Shown piece by piece: positions 1 through 6,721 of a stretch of DNA of 35,372 nucleotides. The notes beneath the pieces are model-generated. The model saw nothing but the letters and a program-made list of their open reading frames with translations, made no database searches and was not told the origin of the DNA. Location: positions 1 to 35,372 of IMG/VR virus record IMGVR_UViG_3300007538_005819; one strand, written 5' to 3'. The stretch's first letter is position 1; each line of letters opens with the position of its first letter. The DNA is from a virus. Made by a program: the position numbers and the translations under genes.

Positions 1-536
1 ACTCTTTTTGAATGTCCTACAATTTGATAAAAATCTTTTTTGTCATCACAATAATCCAACACTAATTGAAGAAGTGTTTTGAACATAAAAGCCCCCGAAG
101 TCTGTTTCTCACATCGTGTAAATAACTCAATGAAGGTAGTCAACGTATCCATATTATAATACCCATGACCATTAAGTTCACCGTAAACATTATCCATTTC
201 ATTTTTGGATATTAATTCATAGTTGTTTCTCTCTTCTACCGTCTTAAATGGTTCCATTTGGTCATAATTCTCTAACATTGTATGTACAAATTGTTGAACC
301 ATTTCTTTATTATATTCACACTTCACCAGTAGGTCGACAATCCAATGGGTATGTGATGGTGTTCGTAATCGTTTACCTGGTTCACGGTATTTAACAATGA
401 AATCAAGGTCAGGATTTTCACCACGAAATCCTTGATAAATTGCTATTACCGTACCATCACTCATAGTATAGTGTTTGAGTGGTGGGTAATAGTTATCCGT
501 TCCTCTTTGTTTGTATGTTAACTGTTTAATGGTCAT
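1..536 (-). CDS. Hypothetical phage protein, C-terminus outside the window
   Basis: An open frame runs from an ATG at 534-536 leftwards through the window edge, about 178 codons without a stop. It begins MTIKQLTYKQRGTDNYYPPL and contains a central stretch KRLRTPSHTHWIVDLLVK followed by helical, charged sequence. I do not recognise a family. It is soluble-looking, with no membrane segment or signal peptide. Its start overlaps the stop of the GIY-YIG gene in an ATGA junction, so the two are probably translated from one message and coupled. The C-terminal end and full length cannot be known from this window. Confidence 0.75.
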   Translation of the reverse strand, partial: MTIKQLTYKQRGTDNYYPPLKHYTMSDGTVIAIYQGFRGENPDLDFIVKYREPGKRLRTPSHTHWIVDLLVKCEYNKEMVQQFVHTMLENYDQMEPFKTVEERNNYELISKNEMDNVYGELNGHGYYNMDTLTTFIELFTRCEKQTSGAFMFKTLLQLVLDYCDDKKDFYQIVGHSKR

Positions 537-1138
537 AGGTTTATTTTTTTTAAATCTTCTTCTAAATTGTAATATCTGTTAATTCTAAGACTGTGTTTTG
601 ATTTATTATCCCAACAAATCATTTTTTCATTAAGGTGAACCAAATCTTTAATTCTATCTTCCATAATAACTGAAGGTCTTGCATTTTCCCTAAAGTAACC
701 AACTTTGTTTTTTATAATCAATTCTTCAATTATTGTTGTTGGTATTCCTTTATTTTGATAATCTTTAATCAAATCATTCACTTTTTGAAAATAATCAAAA
801 AATTCATTTTCAATGTTACCAATATATCTATTTTCGAATTCTACTTCTACACAATCTTGAACAATATCATAAAAAATAGATAAGGATTCTGAATTGACTT
901 CAAAAATCTCATCATGATTAGACTGTGTAATGTACTTTTTTAAATTATTTCTGAGTTTTGTTTCAACATCTCTTGCTTGATTGTAGGTTTCAAATTCATA
1001 AGTTTTTAAAAACTCAATTGGTCTAATATGTTCTGTGGTGTTATATGAAATTAATCTAGTATTTAGACAATTAGTAATACCGAATTTATAAAAATCTTCC
1101 ACACCGTCTGATGCTAAATATAAATAACCTTTTTTCAT
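533..1138 (-). CDS. GIY-YIG / T5orf172-like nuclease-fold protein
   Basis: The 201-residue product opens with GYLYLASDGVEDFYKFGIT, followed by LNTRLISYNTT. This is the pattern of the T5orf172/MUG113 branch of the GIY-YIG superfamily, where a short Tyr-containing strand is followed by K(F/I)G(I/R)T and an Arg-containing helix. The GIY-YIG fold occupies about residues 1-85, and a Glu near residue 58 (DVETKL) could be the metal ligand. The remaining 115 residues are charged and helical with no family I recognise. In phages such proteins are homing-type or DNA-processing nucleases, or occasionally only DNA binding. The gene heads a short minus-strand run and has a likely -7 promoter box about 95 nt upstream. 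The fold is fairly sure; nuclease activity is inferred. Confidence 0.7.
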   Translation of the reverse strand: MKKGYLYLASDGVEDFYKFGITNCLNTRLISYNTTEHIRPIEFLKTYEFETYNQARDVETKLRNNLKKYITQSNHDEIFEVNSESLSIFYDIVQDCVEVEFENRYIGNIENEFFDYFQKVNDLIKDYQNKGIPTTIIEELIIKNKVGYFRENARPSVIMEDRIKDLVHLNEKMICWDNKSKHSLRINRYYNLEEDLKKINL

Positions 1139-1156
1139 AAATTAAGTCTGTGTAAA

Positions 1157-1179
1157 CCCATAATTCTTTAGGTTATGGG
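1157..1179 (-). other. Hairpin in the leader of the GIY-YIG gene
   Basis: Inverted arms CCCATAA (1157-1163) and TTATGGG (1173-1179) enclose a 9-nt loop. The hairpin lies 18 nt upstream of the ATG at 1138 and downstream of the likely promoter at 1234, so it would be in the 5' untranslated leader. It could affect translation or stability. No known riboswitch motif was seen. Confidence 0.4.
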
Positions 1180-1233
1180 AGGAAATAGACTAGGTTTCCC
1201 TCTTTAAATTAACAATTAAATTTTAATATGTGA

Positions 1234-1241
1234 CAAATATA
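1234..1241 (-). promoter_or_regulatory. Possible Bacteroidota -7 box (TATATTTG)
   Basis: On the minus strand the sequence reads TATATTTG, an exact match to the Bacteroidota TAnnTTTG box. No TTTG is found 19-21 nt upstream; the best match there is TTTA. It would drive the GIY-YIG gene with a leader of roughly 90 nt. The rest of 1139-1326 is A/T-rich, and I see no gene in it. Confidence 0.4.
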
Positions 1242-1326
1242 ATTAAATGTAGTATTTTATTTTTAAATTTTCAATTTTTTTTAAAAATAAACAAATAACT
1301 ATACGATGTGAACTACCCAATCATAC

Positions 1327-1416
1327 CTATTTTTTCCTGTTGTCCATTCTTTGTGTTATATATAGTAATCCATTTACCACTATAAAAACTACAACGACAC
1401 TAATTATTGTTCCCAT
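1327..1416 (-). CDS. Possible 29-residue single-pass membrane protein
   Basis: A short frame starts at an ATG (1414-1416) with an A-rich upstream stretch typical of start sites in this window, and ends in TAG at 1327-1329. The product reads MGTIISVVVVFIVVNGLLYI and then TQRMDNRKK, that is one hydrophobic helix of about 18 residues followed by a basic tail, as expected for a small inner-membrane protein with its C-terminus inside. Its start lies 17 nt inside the end of the preceding gene, compatible with translational coupling. It resembles small phage membrane peptides that act in lysis or exclusion, but no function can be assigned. Short length keeps confidence moderate. Confidence 0.45.
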   Translation of the reverse strand: MGTIISVVVVFIVVNGLLYITQRMDNRKK

Positions 1417-1594
1417 TTTTCTTATTTTTTTTAATTACTTTATCATAAGCATATGACCACTTATCTCTAATATCTTTGTGTTTATGTTTTTTTTTAGAAT
1501 TTAATTTATCTAATTGTTTGTAAAATTTATCTTTTAACTTTTTTTCTTTCAAAGAAAAATAAATTTCACTAAATAAATCATCGTAATGTCCCAT
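1400..1594 (-). CDS. Small lysine-rich hypothetical protein
   Basis: A 64-residue, strongly basic protein: roughly a third of the residues are Lys, concentrated after residue 15 and in the tail KKNKKNGNNN. The N-terminus (MGHYDDLFSEIYFSLKEK) is an amphipathic helix. No family is recognised. Its charge suggests nucleic-acid binding or electrostatic association with another protein, which is inference only. It ends inside the start of the putative 29-residue membrane protein. The start ATG is preceded by A/T-rich sequence. Confidence 0.6.
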   Translation of the reverse strand: MGHYDDLFSEIYFSLKEKKLKDKFYKQLDKLNSKKKHKHKDIRDKWSYAYDKVIKKNKKNGNNN

Positions 1595-1630
1595 AACATT
1601 ATATTTTTTTTAAATTAATCTTTTGGTTCA

Positions 1631-1855
1631 CTAATTTTTTTTAGTTTCTGATTTACCCTTTACCTCATGAGGATTACTTGATTGTATTTGTAAAAATCGA
1701 TGTACAACTGCATCATTAAATGGTGTGACTTCATTTTTATTTAACTTTACTGTGTTAACAACTTCAGTTATTTTTTGCCACACTTCTTTACTCGGTACAC
1801 CATCAGTTGAGTCTACTATCCCTCTAATCCAATATAAAAATTCATTAGCGTTCAT
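1631..1855 (-). CDS. Conserved-looking small phage protein (MNANEFLYWIRG type)
   Basis: This 74-residue protein begins MNANEFLYWIRGIVDS, a start I associate with small conserved phage proteins that have N-terminal pattern (N)xxEFLxWLxG(Y/F). The middle is helical (PSKEVWQKITEVVNTV), and the tail is polar and basic (KGKSETKKN). It carries no catalytic motif and its function is unknown. Its first 11 nt overlap the end of the next upstream gene (1845-2051), so the two are likely co-translated. Confidence 0.65.
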   Translation of the reverse strand: MNANEFLYWIRGIVDSTDGVPSKEVWQKITEVVNTVKLNKNEVTPFNDAVVHRFLQIQSSNPHEVKGKSETKKN

Positions 1856-2051
1856 TATTTATACTTCTAATAAAGTTTGATTTTGACAATATTTTAATTT
1901 GATTTTTAACCATGTTACAAGTCTCTTGAATAAAAACTTTAATTGAAATTATTGGTAATGATATTATCAGAATAAAAGTACTTAAAATTACTAATATCAA
2001 AAATGATATAAATTGTAAATTTCTTTTTAAGGAAGGTAATTTGAATTTCAT
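1845..2051 (-). CDS. Small membrane protein
   Basis: The 68-residue product has a basic N-terminus (MKFKLPSLKRN) followed by a long hydrophobic run, about residues 13-38 (FISFLILVILSTFILIISLP), long enough for one membrane helix. A basic C-terminal half contains one Cys. The arrangement suggests a single-pass inner-membrane protein or a signal-anchor. No family is recognised. It could belong to lysis or superinfection-exclusion functions common among small phage membrane proteins, but nothing in the sequence decides this. It overlaps the following gene by 11 nt. Confidence 0.6.
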   Translation of the reverse strand: MKFKLPSLKRNLQFISFLILVILSTFILIISLPIISIKVFIQETCNMVKNQIKILSKSNFIRSINNER

Positions 2052-2054
2052 ATA

Positions 2055-2270
2055 TTAAAGATATTGTGTTATTCTACTAGCTTCTTGTTCTATTTTAAAT
2101 AACATTTTTTTATAACCATTAACTTTTTGTTGGTTCCCATAATCATACTCATTAATTTCAACACTTTTAGCCTGTTCTTCTATTGGTAGTTTTGGAACTC
2201 TATTAAGTAACTCTGTAAATTTTTGGTGTTCTGACATTAACCAATTATAATAGTCTGCTTTTGATTTCAT
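2055..2270 (-). CDS. Small hypothetical protein, helical
   Basis: A 71-residue soluble protein, mostly alpha-helical and charged (MKSKADYYNWLMSEHQKFTE at the start). It holds one Pro-containing turn (RVPKLPIEEQ) and the segment EYDYGNQQKVNGYKKMLFKIEQEA. No family is recognised. The ATG overlaps the stop of the ParB-like gene (ATGA), so the pair is likely translated together. Only three nucleotides separate it from the membrane-protein gene downstream. Confidence 0.6.
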   Translation of the reverse strand: MKSKADYYNWLMSEHQKFTELLNRVPKLPIEEQAKSVEINEYDYGNQQKVNGYKKMLFKIEQEASRITQYL

Positions 2271-2770
2271 ATTTTATTTTTTAATATTTTATTTTTTAAT
2301 ATTTTATAATTTGGAGAATTTTTTATGCGTTTTAAATATTCTTCGTTAGATTTATTAATGTTTTCATTTAGTATTTTTTTTACTTCAAAATCTATATTTA
2401 TATATTTTTTAACATTAATACTTGCGGATTTGTTAACCCAAACTTTAATCAAATCATTTGGTTTTTTATTTTCAGATAATATAAATGTTCTATGAAAACC
2501 GTTTACTATTGAATATTCAGTTATTCTTTCTTTTGGCTCTATGTATTTAGAAACAATTATTGATGGTATATAACCTATAGTATCTAAAGATTTTCTTAAT
2601 TTTTCCCATTCATATTGTTTATCAAATAAAAAATAAGAATTTAAACCCTTTTCTTTCATCAAACTATATTGTTTAATATTTTCATATCTAATAGTAGTGA
2701 GATAATAGTTTGGATGTAAAAATTTTATTAAAAAACTTGAAATCTCTTTTATAAACGTAAAAAATAACAT
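2267..2770 (-). CDS. ParB/Srx-fold domain protein
   Basis: The 167-residue product contains YSIVNGFHRTFILSENK at about residues 87-103, matching the ParB/sulfiredoxin-fold motif (V)xxGxHRxxA. It also has an upstream segment IPSIIVSKYIEP that fits the first strand of that fold. ParB-like domains bind or hydrolyse nucleotides and are common as small phage nucleases or DNA-binding proteins. The N-terminus (MLFFTFIKEISSFLIKFL) is hydrophobic and may be an anchor. The last residues (KILKNKILKNKI) come from a 15-bp tandem duplication in the DNA. Family assignment is moderate; activity is unknown. Confidence 0.5.
   Translation of the reverse strand: MLFFTFIKEISSFLIKFLHPNYYLTTIRYENIKQYSLMKEKGLNSYFLFDKQYEWEKLRKSLDTIGYIPSIIVSKYIEPKERITEYSIVNGFHRTFILSENKKPNDLIKVWVNKSASINVKKYINIDFEVKKILNENINKSNEEYLKRIKNSPNYKILKNKILKNKI
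2271..2300 (-). repeat. 15-bp tandem duplication at the 3' end of the ParB-like gene
   Basis: The 15-bp unit ATTTTATTTTTTAAT occurs twice in a row (2271-2285 and 2286-2300). In the coding frame it repeats the pentapeptide KNKIL. Being a multiple of three it leaves the frame open, and it looks like a recent slippage event. Confidence 0.85.
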
Positions 2771-2837
2771 AATATAATTTTAAAATAATCTACTAAAATG
2801 TAAATAATTCAATTAATAACTAGACTATAAGTATTTT

Positions 2838-4454
2838 TTAAAATGGTCTTTTTTGTAGTATCCAAGTGTCTTCTGGTACCATATGTAAACCTCTTCTTCT
2901 TCCACCGCCAACTATCATCTCTTGTGTCCTTTGTTCGTCAGTAATATCTAGTGGTTCTAATTTATATATGCGTGTGTCAGTTTCTGGTCCTTCCCAATTT
3001 TCTCTTTGTCTATATGTAATTCCAAAAATTCTATAAGGTGTAAAAGTTTTTGGTTTTACTCGTTCACCTCTACTAGTACTAAATCCCTCACGACTTTTGT
3101 CTAAGTCTACAATTATAATTTCATCACCTTTATTAAGTGGTTGATTGGTTTGTGTAGACTCATTTAATTTACCTAAATTATTTTTTTTACTTTTAATAAG
3201 ATTTTTTAATCTCCTACTTAAATTTATTTCTTTTAAGTTTTCTTTATGTAATTCATCAATTTTTGGTCTTATGAAATCATACAATTCGTTACCTAATTTT
3301 TTACCAAATTCAATATCACTAGGATAATGTACTTTCGCCATGTTTCTACTGAAAGCAATTTCATCCCCTAATTTGGTAAAATCTTTTTTATATTTTGGGT
3401 ATAAATCACTTAAATAGCGTGAAATAAATATACCTTGTGTCGCATGACCAGAAGGATAGGATGGTGTATTAGCCGATTTTAAATCTTCAGAACCTAATTC
3501 CATATTTTTAATCTTAGCTACTTGACTAGGTCTAGGTCTATTGTAATGATATTTTAATTTTAATATTATTGATTTAACATCATCCATTAATTTATTTATA
3601 CCCAAATGAGGAAAGTCTAAGTCTTTAGTTTTTAAAAATTTTTTAAAGTGTCCATCAATATCATCTGCACTTTTTACCATTTCTTTTTCTGTTGGAATGG
3701 TTTTTAAATATTCTATTTCTTTTTCTGTTTGTTGTGATTCGTTTTTTGGTGGTGGTGTATTTTTAAATTTATCCAAAGGAAATTCTTTAAATAAATCTAA
3801 ATTATTATTAATTTTTTTTTTGTGTTTTTTGGTTGGGGATTTTTTAAAAACCAAATCTTTTAGTTTTTTGTTTTTAGATTCATTTATTACTGAATTAAGG
3901 TAAACGCTTGTTGTCTGTCCATCTATGAACTCAGTATCACCGTAATCAATTACTTCTGTCGTGCCACCCCAATCATAAAATTCTTCATCACCCATATTTT
4001 CAGCACTATTTTTATCAAAAGCTACCACATCAACCTCACCACCTCTAAACACTATCCAACTCTCAGTCTCATCTCTAGTAATTCTATATGATTTAGGTGG
4101 TACTTTTATTGGGTTTCTTATAGAAGCATAATCACCGTCTTCTGTCCAATTATCCAAAGCCCACTTTATGTATTTTTTAGAAGCCATTGTAGATTCATAA
4201 GTGTCTAAATTTAACCCAAATAACTTCGCAAAATCATACCATTCACGCTCATAACTCGTACTTATACCACTAACTAATTCTTCCATTTGTTTTTTTGTAA
4301 ATCTTTTATGAATAGATGTTAATAACTTCAATTCAAAAGGTGTGAATGGTTTACGGTCAGCATTATCTAAAGATTCTTCATCAGACCAAGAATCTCGATT
4401 ACGGTCTTGTTCCTTAATACTTAAAATTTTTTTTATTTCTTTTAAAGTATACAT
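2838..4454 (-). CDS. PAP2-family phosphatase embedded in a larger protein with possible processing sites
   Basis: In 538 residues, about 255-400 form a PAP2 acid phosphatase core with all three motifs: K301-x6-R308-P309, P334-S-G-H337 and S369-R-x5-H376-x3-D380. The catalytic His and Asp are present. PAP2 enzymes remove phosphate from lipid phosphates, undecaprenyl-PP or small molecules; no membrane helices are seen, so this one is soluble. Residues 1-190 and 434-538 match no family I know. The core lies between two L/I-x-E sites, I190-N-E|S193 and L430-N-E|S433, and the N-terminus has I13-K-E|Q. This suggests cutting by a prohead-type protease to free the enzyme. The start overlaps the stop of the upstream transglycosylase gene (TAATG). 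Confidence 0.85.
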   Translation of the reverse strand: MYTLKEIKKILSIKEQDRNRDSWSDEESLDNADRKPFTPFELKLLTSIHKRFTKKQMEELVSGISTSYEREWYDFAKLFGLNLDTYESTMASKKYIKWALDNWTEDGDYASIRNPIKVPPKSYRITRDETESWIVFRGGEVDVVAFDKNSAENMGDEEFYDWGGTTEVIDYGDTEFIDGQTTSVYLNSVINESKNKKLKDLVFKKSPTKKHKKKINNNLDLFKEFPLDKFKNTPPPKNESQQTEKEIEYLKTIPTEKEMVKSADDIDGHFKKFLKTKDLDFPHLGINKLMDDVKSIILKLKYHYNRPRPSQVAKIKNMELGSEDLKSANTPSYPSGHATQGIFISRYLSDLYPKYKKDFTKLGDEIAFSRNMAKVHYPSDIEFGKKLGNELYDFIRPKIDELHKENLKEINLSRRLKNLIKSKKNNLGKLNESTQTNQPLNKGDEIIIVDLDKSREGFSTSRGERVKPKTFTPYRIFGITYRQRENWEGPETDTRIYKLEPLDITDEQRTQEMIVGGGRRRGLHMVPEDTWILQKRPF

Positions 4455-5782
4455 TAACTATAATTTATTTTTTTATTGTCATATTTTTCAGTCCACAACT
4501 CCATAAATTGGCATGGATGGGTTCCGTTATTTGCTTTCATATTTTTAAATATTCCTTTACCGTAATTTCTACCATACCCAAGTTTGTTTGAAGCCTGTTC
4601 TAATGATTCTTTACCACCTAAATTACCAAAATTTTGACACGCTGTATAAATAATTTCAAATCCTCTAGTTCCTTGATTATGTGCCATGTAAATTTCTGCA
4701 TTTGTAGGTCTTCTACCAGTTATATAACTTAAAGAACGAATTTTTTCTTTTAATTTTTTTCCAGCTGCTTTAGCATTCTCATATGGGTCCCACACTGTCA
4801 GATTTGTAACACCATAATCATCAAAATATTTAGGCATTATTTGATATAACCCAGAAGCTCCACTATTTTTATTTTTAGCTGATGGGTCACCACCAGATTC
4901 TATATTCGCTATAGTAAACATTAATTCCTTACTTAACCCATTTTCATCACTAGATACATTAATAGCGTCCACAACCACAGGACTAAAAGATTTTACATTA
5001 CCTTTTGTAAACTGTGTTTTAATTTGTTTAGGGTCATTAATTTTTGGATTTTTGTTTATGTTTTTGAGGTTTTTCATCGCTCTTAGTGTTTCCTTATCTA
5101 CCTTATCACTAACTTCAAATCCATGGTCAGCTTGAAAAGCATTCACAGCTTTTAAAGTTTCGGAACCAAACTTACCATCAACACCAAACCTTGGTAGTAC
5201 ATAATTAAGTGAAATTAAATCTTCTTGCATTTCCCTTACTTTGGACCTCATGTCTTTCCTACCTTTATCCATACCATCGTATAAAGATAATGTAGTTTCT
5301 CTATCAAATTTTTTACTTTCTAATATTCTGTGTAGTTGTTGTTCTGTAATTACAATATTCATTTTGGGAAGTTTAATTTTTTTATTTGTATTTTCGTAAA
5401 TGTTAATACCAGTGTACCCAAAACCTTTTACTAATTGTCCTGCAATTGCATTAGCTTCATCCTCAATTACTCCACCAATATCTTGTGGTGGATTATTGAT
5501 GTCTATCCTGCCATCTTCTAATTGTTTATGATGTACCAACTCATGAGCTATACTCCTTAAAATATCAGCTGTAGCTCTGTTTTTAGAATAAACATTTACA
5601 GTATTATCATTTAAATTATAAGAAGCTAAAGTCATTAATTTACTTCTATCAGTAACTAATTTTACAGTAACTGGTACTTTATAACCTAAGATATCTTGAC
5701 AAAATTGTAAAAACTTATCTACAATTTCTTTTTGAGATAAACTTCCACTTTGTTCTTTAATAACATTTTTACGTGTCTCCAT
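4454..5782 (-). CDS. Metallopeptidase-like / peptidoglycan-binding / lytic transglycosylase protein
   Basis: The 442-residue product has three modules. Residues 15-125 carry a zinc peptidase motif H80-E-L-V-H84, with E107 or E109 a possible third ligand. Residues 160-240 are a peptidoglycan-binding (PG_binding_1) fold with FGVDGKFGSETLKAVNAFQ. Residues 270-400 are an SLT lysozyme-like domain with catalytic E295 (ANIESGGDP), then SGASGLYQIMP and a late AHNQG motif. It should cut the glycan strands of host murein, either at DNA entry or at lysis. There is no signal peptide. The leader VIKE|Q (residues 7-10) and the internal ITEQQLHRILE|S (E155), which lies exactly between peptidase and wall-binding modules, look like prohead-protease sites. 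A TATTTAT box lies 5 nt before the ATG. Confidence 0.85.
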   Translation of the reverse strand: METRKNVIKEQSGSLSQKEIVDKFLQFCQDILGYKVPVTVKLVTDRSKLMTLASYNLNDNTVNVYSKNRATADILRSIAHELVHHKQLEDGRIDINNPPQDIGGVIEDEANAIAGQLVKGFGYTGINIYENTNKKIKLPKMNIVITEQQLHRILESKKFDRETTLSLYDGMDKGRKDMRSKVREMQEDLISLNYVLPRFGVDGKFGSETLKAVNAFQADHGFEVSDKVDKETLRAMKNLKNINKNPKINDPKQIKTQFTKGNVKSFSPVVVDAINVSSDENGLSKELMFTIANIESGGDPSAKNKNSGASGLYQIMPKYFDDYGVTNLTVWDPYENAKAAGKKLKEKIRSLSYITGRRPTNAEIYMAHNQGTRGFEIIYTACQNFGNLGGKESLEQASNKLGYGRNYGKGIFKNMKANNGTHPCQFMELWTEKYDNKKINYS

Positions 5783-5787
5783 TAACT

Positions 5788-5794
5788 ATAAATA
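5788..5794 (-). promoter_or_regulatory. TATTTAT box before the transglycosylase gene
   Basis: On the minus strand AGTATTTATAGTTA directly precedes the ATG at 5782, leaving a gap of 5 nt. It is one of the recurrent start-proximal boxes in this window. Confidence 0.45.
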
Positions 5795-5817
5795 CTTCCT
5801 ATTAATGGAATTTATGT

Positions 5818-6000
5818 TTATTTGTTATTTAAATCATATGGGTTAGGTGGTGGTGTTACCCCAGAAACCTCTTGTTCTTCCTGTACTTTTTTTAACATCT
5901 CCATGTACTGTTCAAATGCTTTTTTTTGTTGACTTTTAACACGTAGAGTTTTTTGTTTTGCTTTCTGCTTTTGATTTTTTCTATGTTTACTTTTTGGCAT
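5818..6000 (-). CDS. Small basic hypothetical protein
   Basis: The 60-residue protein begins MPKSKHRKNQKQKAKQKT at the first ATG. An extension to 6033 would need a TTG start and adds only 11 residues, so I reject it. The N-terminal 30 residues are extremely basic, the middle is a helix (FEQYMEMLKKVQEEQE), and the tail is Pro-rich (GVTPPPNPYDLNNK). The design suggests a nucleic-acid-binding tail attached to a small interaction motif, but no family is recognised. It stands alone between the terminator at 6042-6076 and the transglycosylase gene, and may be first in that operon. Confidence 0.6.
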   Translation of the reverse strand: MPKSKHRKNQKQKAKQKTLRVKSQQKKAFEQYMEMLKKVQEEQEVSGVTPPPNPYDLNNK

Positions 6001-6041
6001 ATTTTTTTTCTTAAATGTATTAATGAAACACAATCTTGTAA

Positions 6042-6076
6042 ATAAAAAAAAAGCCAGAGTTTTAAAACTCTGGCTT
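6042..6076 (-). terminator. Strong intrinsic terminator
   Basis: A perfect 26-nt palindrome (6051-6076, arms with core GCCAGAG/CTCTGGC) is followed on the minus strand by a run of nine or more T. It closes the non-coding RNA region that starts near 6637 and isolates the 5818-6000 gene from it. Confidence 0.85.
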
Positions 6077-6493
6077 TAGGGCTGAATTCGGTATTCAGAC
6101 ATCCACCACCCTTAAAAGGGAAATAAAAAAATTACAGTAGGATGTTGGGGATACCCTACATGATTATCTACTTCCCTTATAGTAGTCATTGTAACTTTGT
6201 GATTACAACATTAACTTTGTTAGCCATTTCTTATAGTTACCAAGAATTAGATTATGCCTCTAATTAATCCCTTACTTTATAGACTATAACACCTTTTAAC
6301 AAAGTATCAAAATTTTAGTGTAACGTATTGTGTGACCAATAGCTTCATCTGTAAAGATTATTATTAGTTAAACTTGGTTAGAGTTTTTCTAACAACACAG
6401 GTTATTTTAAAAAAGATTTTTTGATATTAGGTAACCTTAAACCTAAACGTAATCTCTCATTTTATATTGTGAGTTTACGTAGTGAACACTTTG

Positions 6494-6565
6494 AGCGGAT
6501 GGGTGAGACTTGAACTCCCAACTCCTAACTGGATGTTAGGTATTTTACTATTAAACTACACCCGC
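6494..6565 (-). tRNA. tRNA-Gly(UCC)-like, atypical
   Basis: Minus-strand cloverleaf: acceptor GCGGGTG/CATCCGC (7 pairs including one G-U), TA at 8-9, a D-arm GTTT/AAAT, anticodon stem CCTAA/TTAGG, loop CATCCAG, and T-loop TTCAAGT. Position 34-36 would read UCC (Gly). Oddities: position 33 is A instead of the near-universal U, the D-loop has AG where GG is expected, the T-stem needs an A bulge (GGGAG against CTCACC), and CCA is not encoded. It may be a degenerate tRNA or a tRNA mimic within the surrounding RNA rather than a working decoder. Confidence 0.55.
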
Positions 6566-6642
6566 TTGTAAAAAAGGAAGGTTCTTTTTTAAAGTTACAT
6601 AGTTCCAATATATATTGTGTAACTCCTTCCTTTTGTGTATAA

Positions 6643-6674
6643 CAAATATATAAAAAGTATTTTAAAAAGACAAC
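6643..6674 (-). promoter_or_regulatory. Bacteroidota-type promoter for the structured RNA
   Basis: The minus strand has an exact -7 box TATATTTG (6643-6650) and, 20 nt upstream, GTTG (6671-6674), a 3-of-4 match to the TTTG box. Transcription would start near 6637, at the first base pairs of the GGAAGG hairpin. That places the promoter precisely for the non-coding RNA. Confidence 0.6.
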
Positions 6675-6721
6675 TTATTTAAACATTTATTGTAAAGTTT
6701 TTTGTTAGTTGTAATTTAGAA

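Larger units (their letters stand above)
6042..6637 (-). ncRNA. Structured non-coding RNA of about 590 nt containing a tRNA-like unit
   Basis: No protein gene fits this stretch. On the minus strand it begins just after a host-type promoter with a hairpin closed by GGAAGG/CCTTCC and an inner AGTTACA/TGTAACT stem (6577-6634). Next comes the tRNA-Gly-like unit (6494-6565), then a chain of hairpins: 6447-6480, 6427-6446, 6377-6393, 6245-6265, 6189-6208, 6168-6185, 6137-6159 and 6082-6098. It ends at the terminator. So many consecutive perfect stems in 420 nt indicates a folded RNA. By size and tRNA association it recalls the ornate large phage RNAs GOLLD and ROOL, but I cannot confirm membership; a decayed tRNA cluster is the alternative. 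Confidence 0.55.

Noticed and set aside
6160-6261. Plus-strand frame of about 35 codons (MIIYFPYSSHCNF...) in the large non-coding region
   Set aside because: No A-rich leader, opposite strand to all local genes, and it coincides with several perfect hairpins.
6042-6637. tmRNA
   Set aside because: No tag-peptide frame, no split alanine tRNA-like ends with G-U pair, and the tRNA-like unit is continuous and glycine-like.
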